Shown: positions 1 to 13,512 of the stretch, in pieces
How the letters are laid out: each line of letters begins with the position of its first letter
How positions within the stretch are numbered: the first letter of the stretch is position 1
NCBI GenBank assembly: GCA_023091735.1
Contig: JALKBU010000110.1
Location: 17,402-81,401, forward strand
Direction: 5' to 3'
Origin: Trichomonas tenax
Lineage: Eukaryota > Parabasalia > Trichomonadida > Trichomonadidae
DNA: 64,000 nt
Notes under the pieces: generated by a model
The model's database searches: none
What the model was told of the DNA's origin: nothing
What the model saw: only the letters and a program-made list of their open reading frames with translations
Translations under genes and position numbers: made by a program

Positions 1-1385
1 AAAAATATTATCATACCGTTAACAATTTTAGGTCCAAAATTATTCAATCACGAAAAACAATAATTTCTCATATTTGAGTGCAAATTTGCAAAATACAGGC
101 GGATTCTAGCACCACTATACACAGAACATCAATCATATCCAACAAAACGTTGAAATTTTACTGATGATTTTCACAAAATAATGATGATTACGCTTATTCA
201 TGTAAATTTAATTCTCTCATTGTTATTAGTATCATACAAGGAATCATCTGCTTAATTATAACTACTAAAGCAATATATAAATAAATTATCATATCAGATC
301 TTGGTAAAAACTTTAATGTAATTCATTGGGTAATATTTGAAATTATATATTTTCATAATATTGAACATTTTTCACTATGTAATACTCCTTAATCTAACGT
401 TTTCAAAAATGAATTTAAAAAATTGAAAATGTCTATTTTAACGATTTGCTCAATCAGCATTCATTATACAATAATTATAGAATCCAAGTCATTATTCGTA
501 TTTCATTTTCTCCATCTTAAATGTATAAAAAAAGTTTTTTGTTGTCATCAGATAAATTTTTTCAGCATATTTGAGTCATTCTAACTAATAATATAAATAG
601 TATCCAATAACTATGGAGGAATGATATTCAATTAAAAGCATGATAAATGAACTAATAATAAATTTTAATATATAATTTTCCTGCTGGATGAGCAGGATAT
701 GGTATTTTTTGACATCACTATACCATGGATATCTTATATATAATGCATTTCATGGAATTTAAAATATATTTTTTTTTTCGACAAAAAGAAAAAAATAAAA
801 AGGCATTTCAGTAGTCGAACCAATGACATATATAACTTTTTGCATTAACTAAACCACTACACCACAATTTAACATTCAACATTTTTATTCAATGGTGACA
901 CTAAAAATCTTGTTTACAGAAAGGTGACTCAAAAAAGGAAAAAAAACGCACCAGCGATATTTCGAACAACCAAACTTTAATCAAAATTCCTGACACTCCC
1001 TGCTTTAGACCTGTGGCTAAAGTTTTGTGAAACTGTGTAATTTGTTATTTCAATTTCGAGTTTAATACATAATAAAAATTCTTATGGTAGGAATTTATTA
1101 ATAGTTTCCTATAAATTTGTAAGCGTGAACAATTGTTCGCAGCCTAATAAAATTGTAAAATTTCATTAATCCAAATAAAAAATATTTTTATTAGTTATAA
1201 AAAAATTTTATTTTTTATGAAAAGATGTCCAAAATTTTGATACACAAATTGTGCAAAAAATGATGGATGTCAAAATTGTGATATTTGAGTGACTTATAAT
1301 CGGAATAGAAACTTCAAACCATAGCTATAATGCATAAATTTGATAGGGTTTATAATGATGTTTTCATGAGCACATCCGGTAATTT
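1..1385. other. gene-free AT-rich DNA
   Basis: No open frame longer than background and no recognisable protein relic was found. A short stretch near 800-870 resembles tRNA promoter boxes on the minus strand, but it does not fold as a tRNA (see rejected items). Confidence 0.6.
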
Positions 1386-1520
1386 TCAAATGATTTTATA
1401 AATCGTATATAATTTATATTTGACATTTTCTTCATCATCTGCTTTAGGATTTCCACCAATGAAAATTTTATTAAATTGTTCCTGTGTTAAATTAAGAATA
1501 TCTTGTTCTGTGTACTCCAT
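1386..1520 (-). pseudogene. 44-codon open frame, probable truncated gene copy
   Basis: An ATG at 1520 opens a 44-residue frame beginning MEYTEQDILNLTQEQF and containing IGGNPKADDEE, ending in TGA at 1386. The charged, helix-like composition looks like a real protein start and unlike the random AT-rich frames around it. No family is recognised. It may be a very small gene or, more likely, the surviving 5' end of a degraded one. The in-frame TGA is unusual here, since most intact genes in the window end in TAA. Confidence 0.3.
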
Positions 1521-2984
1521 TATTTATTAGAGAAAAAATATATAAAATTTTTTATAGCTAATAAAAAATAATTTTTATTTCGACTAAAGAAATTTATTTT
1601 GTATTTGCAAAATTTTCAATGCTTTTGTAAATATTTATCAAAAGTGGTATATAAACACACCATATTATGTGTATCTAAATCCACAATTTTTCAAAATTTC
1701 ACAGCTTTTGTAAAGAAAAGTAAAGATTTGGAAGTTGTTTATTATAGTATTATCTTTCAAAATAACATGATTATATTTTTCTGCTTTCAATTCACAAATT
1801 TTGAAATTAAGCATATGACCATTCAATATCTTTGTAAACCAAACAAAAATATTGAGACATCTCACAAAAAATATTTATTTACAAAAATCGAAAATTTTAT
1901 TTCTTTTCTTTCACAGATATCATCACTTATAGATATAGAGCCTGAGTATCAGCAAAATGGATTAAAATTTTCATTTTTCGTCCAAGATCTTATCCACGAT
2001 AAACTTAAAATGCCGTAATTCGCCTTTGTTGCTTTACCGATTGTGGTACAGCTTCAATTTAATCTAAAACTTTGATATCTCTTCGTTATTCTCCATTTTT
2101 TTTTGTTATTCGTCCATATTGAAAATTTATCGCAGAAAACACTCATTAATCAGTCCAAAGCTAATAAAGCGAAAAACGAATTTTAAATCTACGCCCATAT
2201 TGTTGCCCTGTTAAAGTTATTCACTGCTAAATTTGAAATTACATATTTTGTGATTTACGAAAAAGCCCCGAAATCTTTACACAACAATCATATATTCGCT
2301 TTACATGTTCATTTCTTCGCTATTTCTTGAGCTGAATTTTCCGAAATTCTATTTTAACATTAATATTAATATCTGCGTTCGCGTTCTTCAGTTTTGATAT
2401 TCGTTTTATTTGGAGCAGTGAATGATATATTTCTGCTTTCGAGACTTCATTATTTCACTTGAAGAAATTGGAATTTTTGTTTCAGCAATTGATTCAACAC
2501 ATTTCGAATATTGTTGAATCATTTATTTCAGAATTCTTATTGAGCTCAAAGGAATATAGAACAATTATATATTGAAGATAAAAATGCTATTTATTGAAGA
2601 AATCCATGATTTATACCAAATTTTTATCGATAAAATTAAATAAACATTAATTTAAGCATAATTAATTCATAAATAAACTGCCTTCTAATAATTATATTAT
2701 GGGCCATGTTATGGTTGAGCAACATCTAATACAATATGAAAATGTAACATATTTAATCAATAATGAATGTATTAATACTATTATTACTTTAGAAATCCGA
2801 TTGCCTAACTAATGTATAATGATTTAACCTCATAAACAGAAAATGATAAAATATGAAAAATACCTTTTAAAATTCAATAACACGTTTTGAAATCTTTACA
2901 GAAACATTATTTTTATAGTATTTTACCGTTTCCAAACCGAGTTTAGTAATAATTAAATTTGATGAATTTTAATGAAACAAAATT
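1521..2984. other. gene-free AT-rich DNA
   Basis: Only low-complexity frames rich in Phe, Ile and Lys occur. An open frame on the plus strand at 1599-2018 consists of degenerate repeats of a TTTTCAATGCTTTTGTAAA-like unit and has no convincing protein character. Confidence 0.55.
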
Positions 2985-3998
2985 TTAAGCACCTTTAACA
3001 AATACCTGGCCATTCCAATCAGCGCGGCCACCAATATCAATAACAATAGCTTTTTCAACTTCCGCGTGCTGCATGAAGATCTCAAGATCAGTTTTTTCTG
3101 GGTAATGACCGAGAGGGAATGTTCCATAGTGCATTGGAACAACTCTCGCTGGCTCAAGTAATTTAGCCATATCCCACGCATCCTTTCCATCCATGTGGAC
3201 TGCACGCATTATTTCCGGTGGGTTTTGTGGACCAATACCAACAATGAACAAATCCGGACCCTTTCCAAGCGTTTCTTTGACCTCCTTGAAATGAGGACCG
3301 ATTGCTGTATCTCCAGTGTAGTAAATATTGCATCCCTGGTAGTTCATGTTCCAGCTGCACCAAAGAGTTTCATTCTGGTCTCTTCCCCACCTTGCGCTTC
3401 CATGGTGTGATGGGAAGCATGTGAAATCAATGCCATCAATCAACAAATGCGTTCTCCAATCGAATTCAGTGACATTCTTCACTCCAAAACTATCAATCAT
3501 CTTTCCAACATTGAGTGGAGCAAAGAACTTGCATTCAGGGAAACGCCTTGCGATTTCTCTGATAGACCCTTTGTTGAGGTGGTCCCAGTGGCAGTGAGAA
3601 ACAAGAACATAAGAAATTGGAGGCAATTTTTCGATAGGGACTGCCGGTGGTGTTGATCTTCTAATCGTTCCTGGAACAGGAGATGCATAATTTTCGAAAA
3701 TGGGGTCTGTGAGGATGAATTTATCATTAATTTGTATCAGATTTGTCGCATGTCCAATCCACCAATCTCTAATTCCATTTCCAAGTTGAAAATCAGGTGT
3801 TGGATCACGACTTGGTAATGGTTCCGTTACGTCTTTAGATGTGAAGAACTTAATTGTCGTCTTAAATCCTGTTCCTCTCATTTCTGGTGCGCGTGGTTCT
3901 CCGTCGTTATTGACAAAGTGATCGCCGTTGTGATGTGATGGGTTGTATGTTGAAAGAGGCTCCGGATTCAGACTGCTTGTCGAGAAAAAGCTTTGCAT
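2985..3998 (-). CDS. NAPE-PLD-like metallo-beta-lactamase-fold hydrolase
   Basis: A 337-residue protein of the metallo-beta-lactamase superfamily. It is closest in layout to N-acyl-phosphatidylethanolamine phospholipase D and the bacterial RomA/UlaG-like group. The zinc-binding HxHxDH motif is HCHWDH at residues 135-140. Further expected metal ligands are H199 in FPSHHG, D230 in YYTGD and H290 in VPMHYG. The WIGHAT segment near 80-84 and the AVHMDG segment near 267-271 also fit NAPE-PLD. Members of this family cleave phosphodiester bonds in N-acylated phospholipids; that exact substrate is inferred, not shown. There is no signal peptide or membrane segment, so a cytosolic or membrane-peripheral location is likely. 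Length is slightly below the animal enzyme (about 390) because the N-terminus is shorter. All ligands are present, so it should be active. Confidence 0.85.
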   Translation of the reverse strand: MQSFFSTSSLNPEPLSTYNPSHHNGDHFVNNDGEPRAPEMRGTGFKTTIKFFTSKDVTEPLPSRDPTPDFQLGNGIRDWWIGHATNLIQINDKFILTDPIFENYASPVPGTIRRSTPPAVPIEKLPPISYVLVSHCHWDHLNKGSIREIARRFPECKFFAPLNVGKMIDSFGVKNVTEFDWRTHLLIDGIDFTCFPSHHGSARWGRDQNETLWCSWNMNYQGCNIYYTGDTAIGPHFKEVKETLGKGPDLFIVGIGPQNPPEIMRAVHMDGKDAWDMAKLLEPARVVPMHYGTFPLGHYPEKTDLEIFMQHAEVEKAIVIDIGGRADWNGQVFVKGA

Positions 3999-4496
3999 TT
4001 AGAAAAATGAAGTCATATTTTGTCACTTTTATTTTTTTACACAACTAATCTTAAGCTTCAAACATATGGAATAGAACTCCCTTGGCACACTTTTGATATA
4101 TTTTATAACGATTATCTTCTATCTATAATACATAAAGAGATACAACGCTTTCCATTTTTTTCATTTCTCGGATCAAAAAATGATTTTTTTACTCTTAGAT
4201 AATTACGTATCAACGAAAATTAATATAATAAACAAATTATGTAATACAATGTCTATAATTATATCATCTATAATTGATATTATCTATTTTAAATATGCCT
4301 ATAAAACATGATTTTGATTGAAGCAATCATGATCATATTTTGGTGGTCTTTGAGTGTTACTTATGCTATGTATTTGATTATCTATATTATTGATATATAA
4401 TATTTAATGTTATGTATCTTTTTATGTAGGATAAACTTTATTAAGTTTGTTTTTAAAAGAGATATAACGAAAATAAAATGCAATAAAACTGTTAAA
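3999..4496. other. divergent intergenic region
   Basis: Space between the minus-strand hydrolase and the plus-strand giant gene. It should hold both promoters. An ATAACGA sequence near 4464, similar to Myb-type sites described in Trichomonas vaginalis promoters, lies about 65 bases before the giant gene. No other gene is seen. Confidence 0.5.
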
Positions 4497-4527
4497 ATTA
4501 ACCTTGCCGGTAGGAAATAAGGTTAAT
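4497..4527 (+). promoter_or_regulatory. perfect 9-bp inverted repeat just before the ATG at 4532
   Basis: ATTAACCTT at 4497-4505 is the exact reverse complement of AAGGTTAAT at 4519-4527, with a 13-base spacer. The right arm ends four bases before the start codon. Trichomonad 5' leaders are usually very short, so this is either a dyad binding site overlapping the transcription start or a leader hairpin. Confidence 0.45.
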
Positions 4528-4531
4528 CATA

Positions 4532-7500
4532 ATGACTACGACAACTTTGGCTGATGAAGTTGCATATCAACAAATTCGGCTGATTTCGAGTTTAGACACA
4601 GTGGTGAGTTCACTGAATAATGTTACAATTAATAATTCATCGATAAATACCCAAAAATCGGATTCTTCTTTTATTTTGCATTACATTTTGATAAATGAGA
4701 AGCCATCATCAAACCCGAAACTTTCTAATATAAATTCATTGCAAAAAATCACTCAAAACGAATTATCAAAAGTACAAACGATTATAATTTCGATTTGGGA
4801 ACAAATAAATGGATTAGAAATATCATATAATTCTTTTAATACTTTAGCAACTGATAATTCTTCGAAAATTTTATACTCATATTACGTTATTAATGAATTA
4901 TCAAAAACAAATCCCTTATCAACTCAAAATATTGCAAATTCATTTAATGAGATGACAACAAAACTCAAAGATATACAAATATTTATACAGAATTCGAATA
5001 GAAATCTAATGATGAATTATTCGTTATTTGATTTGAATGAATTAATTCCATTAACAATCAAAACTATGATCAATACAATCAACAAGCTCCTAAATTCAAC
5101 GAAAAACAACTCTTTATTCTATTGCAAAAATACATTATCAAATTTTTTGGATAATTTCGTTTTAGCGCAGTCAAACAATATATCTTTCCTTCCAGAATTC
5201 AATATTACAACATTTATTGAGTTTAGACGATTCGTTGCCGATATTTGTTATTATTCAGGATTTTTGGATAATTTTCTCAAACAAACTTCATTTTCAGCTC
5301 AAGCAGTGAACTTATTGTTCTTTATCGATGAATATTTGAGTTATTACTCTCTGATACACAATAATGTTGCAACGCCTCTCGATTTAACTAATTTTGCAAA
5401 GGAAGCGCATAAATCAATTGCAAAAGTTCTTGGTTCATCATCAAATGCTTCTGCATCATCGATAGAACAACAATTGATGATAATGGACAAGTTATTTAGT
5501 GATATGATACCAGCTTTTGAAGACACAACAGCATTAAAAGGAACAATTGATATATTATTATCATTTATGAATAACTCTAAACAAAGTTTCCAAAAATTAC
5601 AAAAAATCTTAAGTTGTGGTGGATTTTGTGCCCAATCAAGAGTCTTTTACATGTGTCTCGTTGGCATTGATAATGCTTTAAGGAGTCTTTTGACGACGAC
5701 AAAAAGCCAAAGCACAACATTTAATCCAGATGATGTTATTTCTATTCCAATCAATTTCAAAGTTGGATTGGAATCAATCACAAATAATAAAAGAGCTTTG
5801 TATTCAGACATTGCTTCGCTATTCATAAGTCCAGCGAATGATGCCAAAAAGTCGAAATCAAGCAAAAACGAAATCAGTCAAAAAGACATCGAAAACGCGA
5901 AAAACATTATAAACAAAGTCAGCGATTCTTTGAATTCCATTCAGGAATTAAATGAAAATATCATTCCTTTGATGAAAAACTTGAATTATCAGATGAAAAA
6001 AGTCGGTTCTTCCAAATCAATAAAAGACAAAAATGTGATCAAAGAGTTCAACAAAGTTGCTGAATTGTATAACATGGTTATTGATGGAATACAGCAAACA
6101 ATATTTACTCCAATTCATGAACTTCCATTGAGAGAGTTAATATTTGAAATCTATAACCTTTTAGAGTTATTATGTCCAATGGTTTCTTCAAAAGATATCA
6201 AAAAGATTCGTGATGTATTTAGGACTTTAGCCAAAGATTTTAACATCGAAACTTTGCCAACAATAAATTTCAAGAAATACATTGACTCAATAAATATTGC
6301 GAAGAAGGATTTAACAAAAATGAGTTTTACAGAATCTCCGTGGCAAAAGCTCATTCCAATATTAATTGATATAATGAAGAACGTTCAAAAGCAATGTGAA
6401 CACTTTTCTAAAACAAATTATGAAGTTAGAGATTCAAACATTGATTTAGCAAATGCATCAGATGAAATATCGAATATAATTGATGCAATATGTGGAACAA
6501 ACTTCAGTCATCAAACATTTGTGTTATTGAATCTTTTATTCAAGTTGAGACATCATATTTCATCTGTAAGATGTGGCGTTATTTTTGATACACCAAAGGA
6601 CTTTTTGTCGGTGATCAAATCAATATATGATGAATTAAGTTCATTCCAAAGTGTCATTAGACATTTTTTGCCAACATATTCAATCAAAACATTCATGAGT
6701 TCACTTGAAATTGCAACATGGAAGTTATCACATCTTAAAAACGACTACAAACATGATGATTTACTGAATGACACATTCAACATGGCAATCGATCAATTAA
6801 CTCACGCAATATCATTAATTAAAGACAAGAAATCAAGTTTGAGGCAAGCAATTGAAGAATCAAAAAGATTGATACAACCGCATGCTACATTCTTCAATTC
6901 TAAGACTGCAAGAACAAATGAAATCTTCCGCAAGATGCACGATGACATGAATAACGCTTTAAGCTTGATTGCGCAAAATTGGGCTCCTCCAGAATTTTTA
7001 GATACAAAAAGCGATTTAGATTCATTATACAAATCACTCAGTTTAGCAAATTCAATTTGTTCTCAACCAGATCTAATTGCAGTTTCATTTATAGATACTC
7101 TTGAAACAATAAAAGGAACTCCATTGGAAAATTTCATCCGACAGTCAACGAAAATCATCGACATAAAATCAATCTATAAAATTGTTGGCTCTGCAATTCT
7201 CATTGACTTTCCACAGCAAATACACAGACTCAAAAAGGCAGTAATATACATTCAAAGATGTCTAACAGATAAATTTAATTGCTTCCAAGCTCCAAAACAA
7301 TTTGTAGAAAATGTTGCTGTCATTCTTTCAAGTTCAGTTATTGCCGGATATGGAAAAGAAGACAAAATACAATCAACAGCATTATCAATGATTATTGATC
7401 GAAACAATCAATCATTTTTCGATATGAGTTATCACGCAAGCAATGTTTTAGGTTTGGCAATGAATTCATTAAAGCATTGCGGAATTGAAGTAATTTTAGA

Positions 7501-10500
7501 CCTTTTAAACACACTTTCATCTGCTGCACATCATTCTCAATTGCCATACATTAGTTATCTCATTTATTTATTGATAGATTTCATGCCACAGATTTCTTTG
7601 TTGCGGGAATATCAAAAACAATTAATTAACTGTTATCAGGAACAAAATGATGTTTCAAAGATAAATTTCGAGCCTCTTATTAAGCAAATGATGGATATCC
7701 TTCCAAATGATATCAGAAAAAAGATTTTAAATTCGCAGAATGAAATTGATTTCATTTTCAAAACGAAACCTTTCATTGTTTATAACAATTCAACAAATTT
7801 TGTTTCAACAGTTAAAGAACTTCCATATGGTATTGATGAAGTCTATAGACCAACAGGACTTTCAGTTGTTGAATATTTTCCAAGACCACATGAAAAAATT
7901 GATACTGATGAACAAATAATCAACGAAGAATTTTTTGATGATAATTGCGATAAAACATTTTCAACACATGAAATTGCAGAGCTTCTAACATATTATTCAA
8001 ATACTTCGATTCTTCCAGATCTCAATTTCAGGAAGTTATCAAATATTTCTTCTGCTCTTCAATCGAAAAGCTTTAGATTTCCTGATTCAATGCATACGAA
8101 AGCCAAAAACGGATATTTGTCGATAACAGTTACAGGATTCAAATCGAGGAAAACTATTGTTTGTCTTTATTTGTATGATACACAAAAGAAAATGACTGTT
8201 TCGCAACCTTTTTATATCGGAATGATTGATTCACTTCCATGCATTTTGAATACTCGTTCATTAGTTGCTATAATTGAATTATCTGAAAGAACACCAAATA
8301 TTGTTCTCGTTGCACGTGTTTTACAGCCACAGGATAATCACATGAAACAAGTTGCAGTATCTGCAATCAAATTATTCACTCAAGGTGGATTTTTAGTTTT
8401 TTCTGCTTCATTTCCAGATCGCTTCCATGCAATCATTAATAATACATTCGTTGATGATAAAAATATCGCCCAGATAATGGAACATGCAGTAGTCACATAT
8501 GTTGAAGTCGCAATGTCTCTAAAAATAAGATTATTGCATGAGAGACCACAAAATGTTGATTCGTTGTGGTTAAACAATGGAAATCCATTTGTTTATATTC
8601 CAAGGATCGATGTAGGTTTATCACTTCCAATTCCATTTATATTTGTGCGGAATATCTCGATGATGTCAGAAAACGAGAACAAAAATGCAAAGTTTTGCTA
8701 TTTCGTTGCAGAAATGATTGATGACTCAAAGAGAAAAACTCACGTTCTTTCTTTCAAGAATGACTTAGAAGATAAATACATTTCTTCAATTGTTCCATAT
8801 GGAAAATACATTTCATTCCCTGATGTCATTCAATTCAGAGTTACGAAAGATTTTTCTTTAACATCAACAATGAAAATTTCGTTCCGAACAATCGATGCAA
8901 AAGGAAAAGAAAGTTCGTCTTTATTCACGATATTTAAGTTTTTCAACCAATACAATTTACTTCCACAGCTTACAGACATTAAATTGCCATTGAATGACGA
9001 AACACATCAGCAACTTGCTCTGTTTCAAGAAACATCATCATTTATCACTTTTTCATTGAAATTCCCATCGAATATTATTATTCCTCAATCATTTGTCGAT
9101 TGTATTACTTCTGAAGGCCAAAAGACGCCATGCATGAGAGGTGTTGCTTCAGCATATCACGAACCTCTAATTCCAGCAGTTGTTTCTGTTTTCCTCAAAA
9201 ACATTTCGATGAAAATGGTCAAAAATTTAATTGTATTTTTATCATCTTTTAGTTCGATTCATGATGAATTTTCAAATTGGATTTATGGATGCTTCAACAC
9301 ACATTCCATCAAATTATCCAAATTTGTTGATTCTTATGCAGAATATATTGATCAAACAGCATCATTCAATGATTATATTGAGCAATTACGTGCAATCAAA
9401 ACTTCGCCATATTTCATTGATATTATTTTGTCATCTCTTTTTTATAACGAAGACCAAGAGTTCAATATCAGCAATCTTTCGAAGATGTGTAAAGGAATTT
9501 CGAAACTAATTGCATTATTAGCGAGAACAGAATTAAGCAGAATTGCTAATGACAAGTTTTGCCAATTCATGTTTTTCTTGTCAGGAACATTATCTGCGGA
9601 AAATCTTGCTGAAATAATTACAACACATATCAATTCATTTGATGGAAGATCTATTGAATTGTTTAGTATCACTGCTTTTCCAACAAGTCAAGATCCAGAA
9701 CAGCTTCATGCAGAACTTCTTCCGCTTCCAATTCGATCTTTGTCAATGCTTGGACAATTCTCTGTTTTCTCAGCATTCGCTTCTTCGCCATTTTTATTAG
9801 CAATAGCATCATATTTCCCAAAGTACAGAAGAATATTCTCTATTCTCTTTGAAAAGCTTGAAGATACAATGGAAACAAACAATGTTGATTTCATTAGAAT
9901 TGTTTTGCAAAGCAATGCGAGATTTATTGATTCTTCAGACTGTTTTACATCTCTCGGCGATACAGGAGCTCAAATATTCTTCCCTTATATCGAATTCGCT
10001 GCGAAACATTGCTATGATGAAAATATTTTAGTTGATTCAGAGATCTCTTGAAGCGTTTTCTTCTCCAATTTTATATCTCATCAAAAAATCCACTCCTTCG
10101 CTTTTGTTGCAGAAAGTAACAGACAAGAATAACAAGGCAATAACAGTACATAAACTTGCTGGTATATTGTTCAAGCGTTTCATCGATAACAAGTTTATTT
10201 CACCAATTTTCTTGGCTGAATTTACAAAGCGATTAATACATGTTTTCGCAATCACAATGGACGCAGGAGGACAACATGAAATGTTTGCTGAGATTTCTAA
10301 TGTTGCTCACTATAGTTTGTGCGAGTTACAGCCATCTTTTACAATCAAACAATCTGTTTGGCTTTATTGCAAACTTATCGACAGTTTCCCAAGCGATTAC
10401 AATATGATTGCTGTTTTATTTGCCAACATAATTCCAATATTAAGACGCAAGATGCCTATAACGAGGAATGCGATCTTATCATTCTTCATTCATATATTTT

Positions 10501-11651
10501 ATTCAGAGTTCTTAAGGGAGAAATTATTTGATTTCATTTTTGAAATTTTTGCAGGCGAATTTCTTTATAATGCTTTGTTTTTCATCGATTTTGTTTATTA
10601 CGAATTTATCTCAGTTCTTAAGCTCTTCCTTACTTCTTATACTGATACAAAATTTAACTCTCTTTGTCAACAAAAATTATCATTTTTGAACGCTTTATTG
10701 ATCAAAAATGTGAGAAAATTGATCGAAAACAAAGATCCATATAAGATTTATCGGATTATCAAAGACATTCAACCGCAATCAAAAATCATTCAAGTTGCGA
10801 TGAACAAACTTCTTTGCGAATACTTCAAGAAGATGAATTTAATGACTCAAGCTTTTCATGCAAAAGTTTCAGAGATTTCTTACATCAATGCATTTTGCAA
10901 ATTATTGATGCCAGAAGAGATCAAAGTTCTTGGAGGAGAAGAAGTTCCACCGGAAGCATTAACAACAAATCCTTTAAAGCTTTTAGTTCCATTAAGACAA
11001 CTTTTGGAGCTATGCGAGAAATGCCAAAATCGTTGTGCTACAAAGAAACAAATTTCTTGTTTAATAAGTTTGAACAAGAAAGTATCAATTGCTGCAGGTG
11101 TTGAAATCAAAGAATATATCTTTGATTTATCCAGAATTACAAAGCCATTTTACTATTTGGTTCATAACGATGAATCGCAGTATATCGTGAAATCAGACAT
11201 TTCATCCCTCACAGAATTCTGCAAATTATGGTATTCAATAACCAACACGTTTTATACTCCTTTGAGGACTCAATCAAATGCTTTTGAGAATTATATAATT
11301 CCTGTCAAAATGATTTCTCAAAATTCGTTCGAAGATGAGAATTCGATTTTCTGCATTTCTTCATCAAGTTGCGGCTTTTATAGCATTGATGCAATTGCTG
11401 ATAAGAAATCTGCTAGTGAAGTTGATTTCTATTTAAAGAGACTTGATGATGCAAAGTCGAGCAACGAAGCAGAAACAAATCTTAGAGCAACATTATTAAA
11501 CCCAAAGTTTGCTTCAAAGATCATCAAATCATCCAACTCGAAAGCATTCATTGGCTCTGTGAAGAAGAGTATGAAAATGGTTAAAGAATCAACAACAGAT
11601 TCTTTATTAGAAGAATGTGAAATTCTTCTTAATGCTTTAAACAAAGCATAA
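4532..11651 (+). CDS. giant (about 2370-residue) helical protein, split by a frameshift at about 10032-10051
   Basis: The first frame runs 1839 residues from ATG 4532 (MTTTTLADEVAYQQIR) to a TGA ending at 10051. A second 539-codon frame overlaps it by 20 bases and continues to TAA at 11651. The second part has no ATG near its beginning and the composition is continuous, so this is one gene with a one-base frame change. Residues 1-1100 are almost entirely alpha-helical, rich in Ser, Asn and Lys. Residues about 1200-1500 are beta-rich (SLPIPFIFVRNISMM, KISFRTIDAKGKES). This order weakly recalls a C2/DHR-1 domain of DOCK-family exchange factors, but I see no DHR-2 catalytic region and do not name it. 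The C-terminal part is again helical. The protein is probably a large scaffold or exchange-factor-like cytosolic protein. Confidence 0.7.
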
Positions 11652-12246
11652 TTAATATTTTGTATATTAGATAAATAAACTGTTTGTATTTTAATCTCTT
11701 AATTAAAAATAGGTATGTTTATCATCGATATCGACCTGGATATTGAAAATCAAGTTGATTATCAAATATTTTCTATTTATTTTAATCAAAATTCAAAATT
11801 AATATATTGGCCAAAATTAGGTTGATTATGGCAAAGTGATATTTGAGCTCAAAAACAAAGCAAAAAAATAATATGATACGTATTTCGTATCAAAAAATTG
11901 AGTTTTTCATGTTTTATTTCTTTCAGAAAACAATGATTTAACTAAAAATTTGATTTTGAAAAATGAAAAACTAAAAATGAAAACCCAATATTGGATGATG
12001 AGTAAGATAACAATTTTCAAATCCCAAAATCTTATTTGGCATTTTGAGGATTGATGTTTGCCCGTAACAGAATCAAGAGGATTAATTAGAATTCAAACAC
12101 CCAATGACAATATTAAAAAAAATAATGCGCAAAGTCAAATGATTGTAGCAAACAGTTTTAAATTAAAAAATTGACTTCGGTTTATTAATTTCCATTTTTT
12201 AAAAAGAATGGAACAAAGTGCTGTGACTCACGACATTTAGAGTCTC
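11652..12246. other. intergenic, no gene
   Basis: AT-rich sequence with no recognisable coding relic. The last bases before 12247 contain short fragments that may be the promoter of the decayed ankyrin gene downstream. Confidence 0.5.
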
Positions 12247-13512
12247 ATGGCCAGCGATGCATTGTTTGGCATCTTCAAGGACATCAAATCGTTCGAAAAG
12301 TTTCTGCACACTTGTTTATTAAAGCCAGAACACGTTATATATGTGATTCAAAACAGCAAAGACCATTTCGACGAGAACCAGCGTTTTAGCATCTTTAAGA
12401 ACATCAGAGTTGATTTTGGAGAAAACATTTTCAATTTCATTAAATTTTTCGAAGCTTGTGATTCTTCACTTGAAACGACTCCATTGAAGTCTACAATAGA
12501 ATTCCTCACCAAGTTCAATGATGCTGCTTCAGAAATGGAAAATCTTCGGAAGAAAATTGAAGAGCAATAAAAAGAAATCGAAAATCTTCGTGATACAATT
12601 GCCAAACAGGACTCTGAGCTCAAAAAACCGAGAGTCGAAGCTGATCCAAAATCAATTTCAGAACTTGACGAAGAAATCCAAAAAAACTTAAGTCTGAAGT
12701 TGCACATTTCTATTTCTCAAAGTTCAAAGAGATAGTTTCTGCTCTCCAAAAGAAACTGCTCGCAATCAAGCGAAGTTTGAATTTTTCTCAAAGCTTTTGA
12801 AGTTTAAATTCAAACCAAACAGTCCAACAGCAAAAATCATCAATCTTGGCTTCGAAATTGGACTCCACAGGTCAATTTTGCATATCAGTCCATTGAGTTA
12901 CATGCAAAATACAAACACACAACCTGACTATGATAAGACATCATATACATATTTAGTCAAGCGACTTGATTCGAATCAGGATTCCACAAGAAGGAGAATG
13001 GAGAGATTGACAATCAGATATTAGTTCATGCAATCAAATGCAAGAATTTAGAAGCAACGAAATACCTGATATCGAAAGGTTCCGACAAAGACTTCAAATC
13101 GAAATTCTATCCAACGCCAATTCAGCAGGCAGTCGAAGTTGGATTCATTGAAGAAATTGAATACCTACTTTGGATTGGATGCAACACAGAAGGATGCATC
13201 GCCACTGCAATCAAACACAGAAATCTGGACACACTTAAATTCTTGGCTTCTAAAGGTGCAGCAGCGAATCTCGATCCAAACTCACAAAGCGGTGTTCCTC
13301 CAATTTGCCTTGCAGCAGGATTAAATGACTCTGCATTTCTGAACGTCCTTCATAATATTGGCTGCAACATTAACGCAAAGGACAAATATGGAAGAACTCC
13401 TTTACACTATGCAAAGATGAATGGCAAAATCAATAATTTTGGGCTTCTTATTAAATCTGGAGCTGATGCTCAAATAAGAGATGGTTATGATAAGACACCA
13501 AATGATTATTAA
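12247..13512 (+). pseudogene. decayed trichomonad ankyrin-repeat protein gene
   Basis: The ATG at 12247 opens a helical N-terminal domain (about 90 residues) that runs into a coiled coil. A TAA at 12568-12570 interrupts the coiled coil, which then continues in the same frame (KEIENLRDTIAKQDSEL). Frame is lost near 12690, another segment is open at 12797-13024, and from about 12970 a third segment reads cleanly into ankyrin repeats: LEATKYLISKGSDKD, LDTLKFLASKGA, then NAKDKYGRTPLHYAKMNGK and FGLLIKSGADAQIRD, ending at TAA 13512. The order (helical head, coiled coil, ankyrin tail) is that of the very large ankyrin families of trichomonads. At least one stop and two frame changes make it a pseudogene. 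Function unknown. Confidence 0.8.

Noticed and set aside
800..870. tRNA-like sequence on the minus strand (TGGTGTAGTGG as A box, GGTTCGACTAC as B box, then a T run)
   Set aside because: Acceptor, anticodon and T stems do not pair, the B box lacks the C61 match and the D loop is too long. At best a tRNA-derived relic.
1599..2018. 139-codon open frame on the plus strand
   Set aside because: Made of degenerate AT-rich repeats with Phe/Lys/Ile-rich translation and no conserved features; no promoter-type element before it.
4532..11651. Naming the giant gene a DOCK-family exchange factor
   Set aside because: Only a weak beta-rich segment suggests DHR-1 and no DHR-2 catalytic region was seen; left unnamed.
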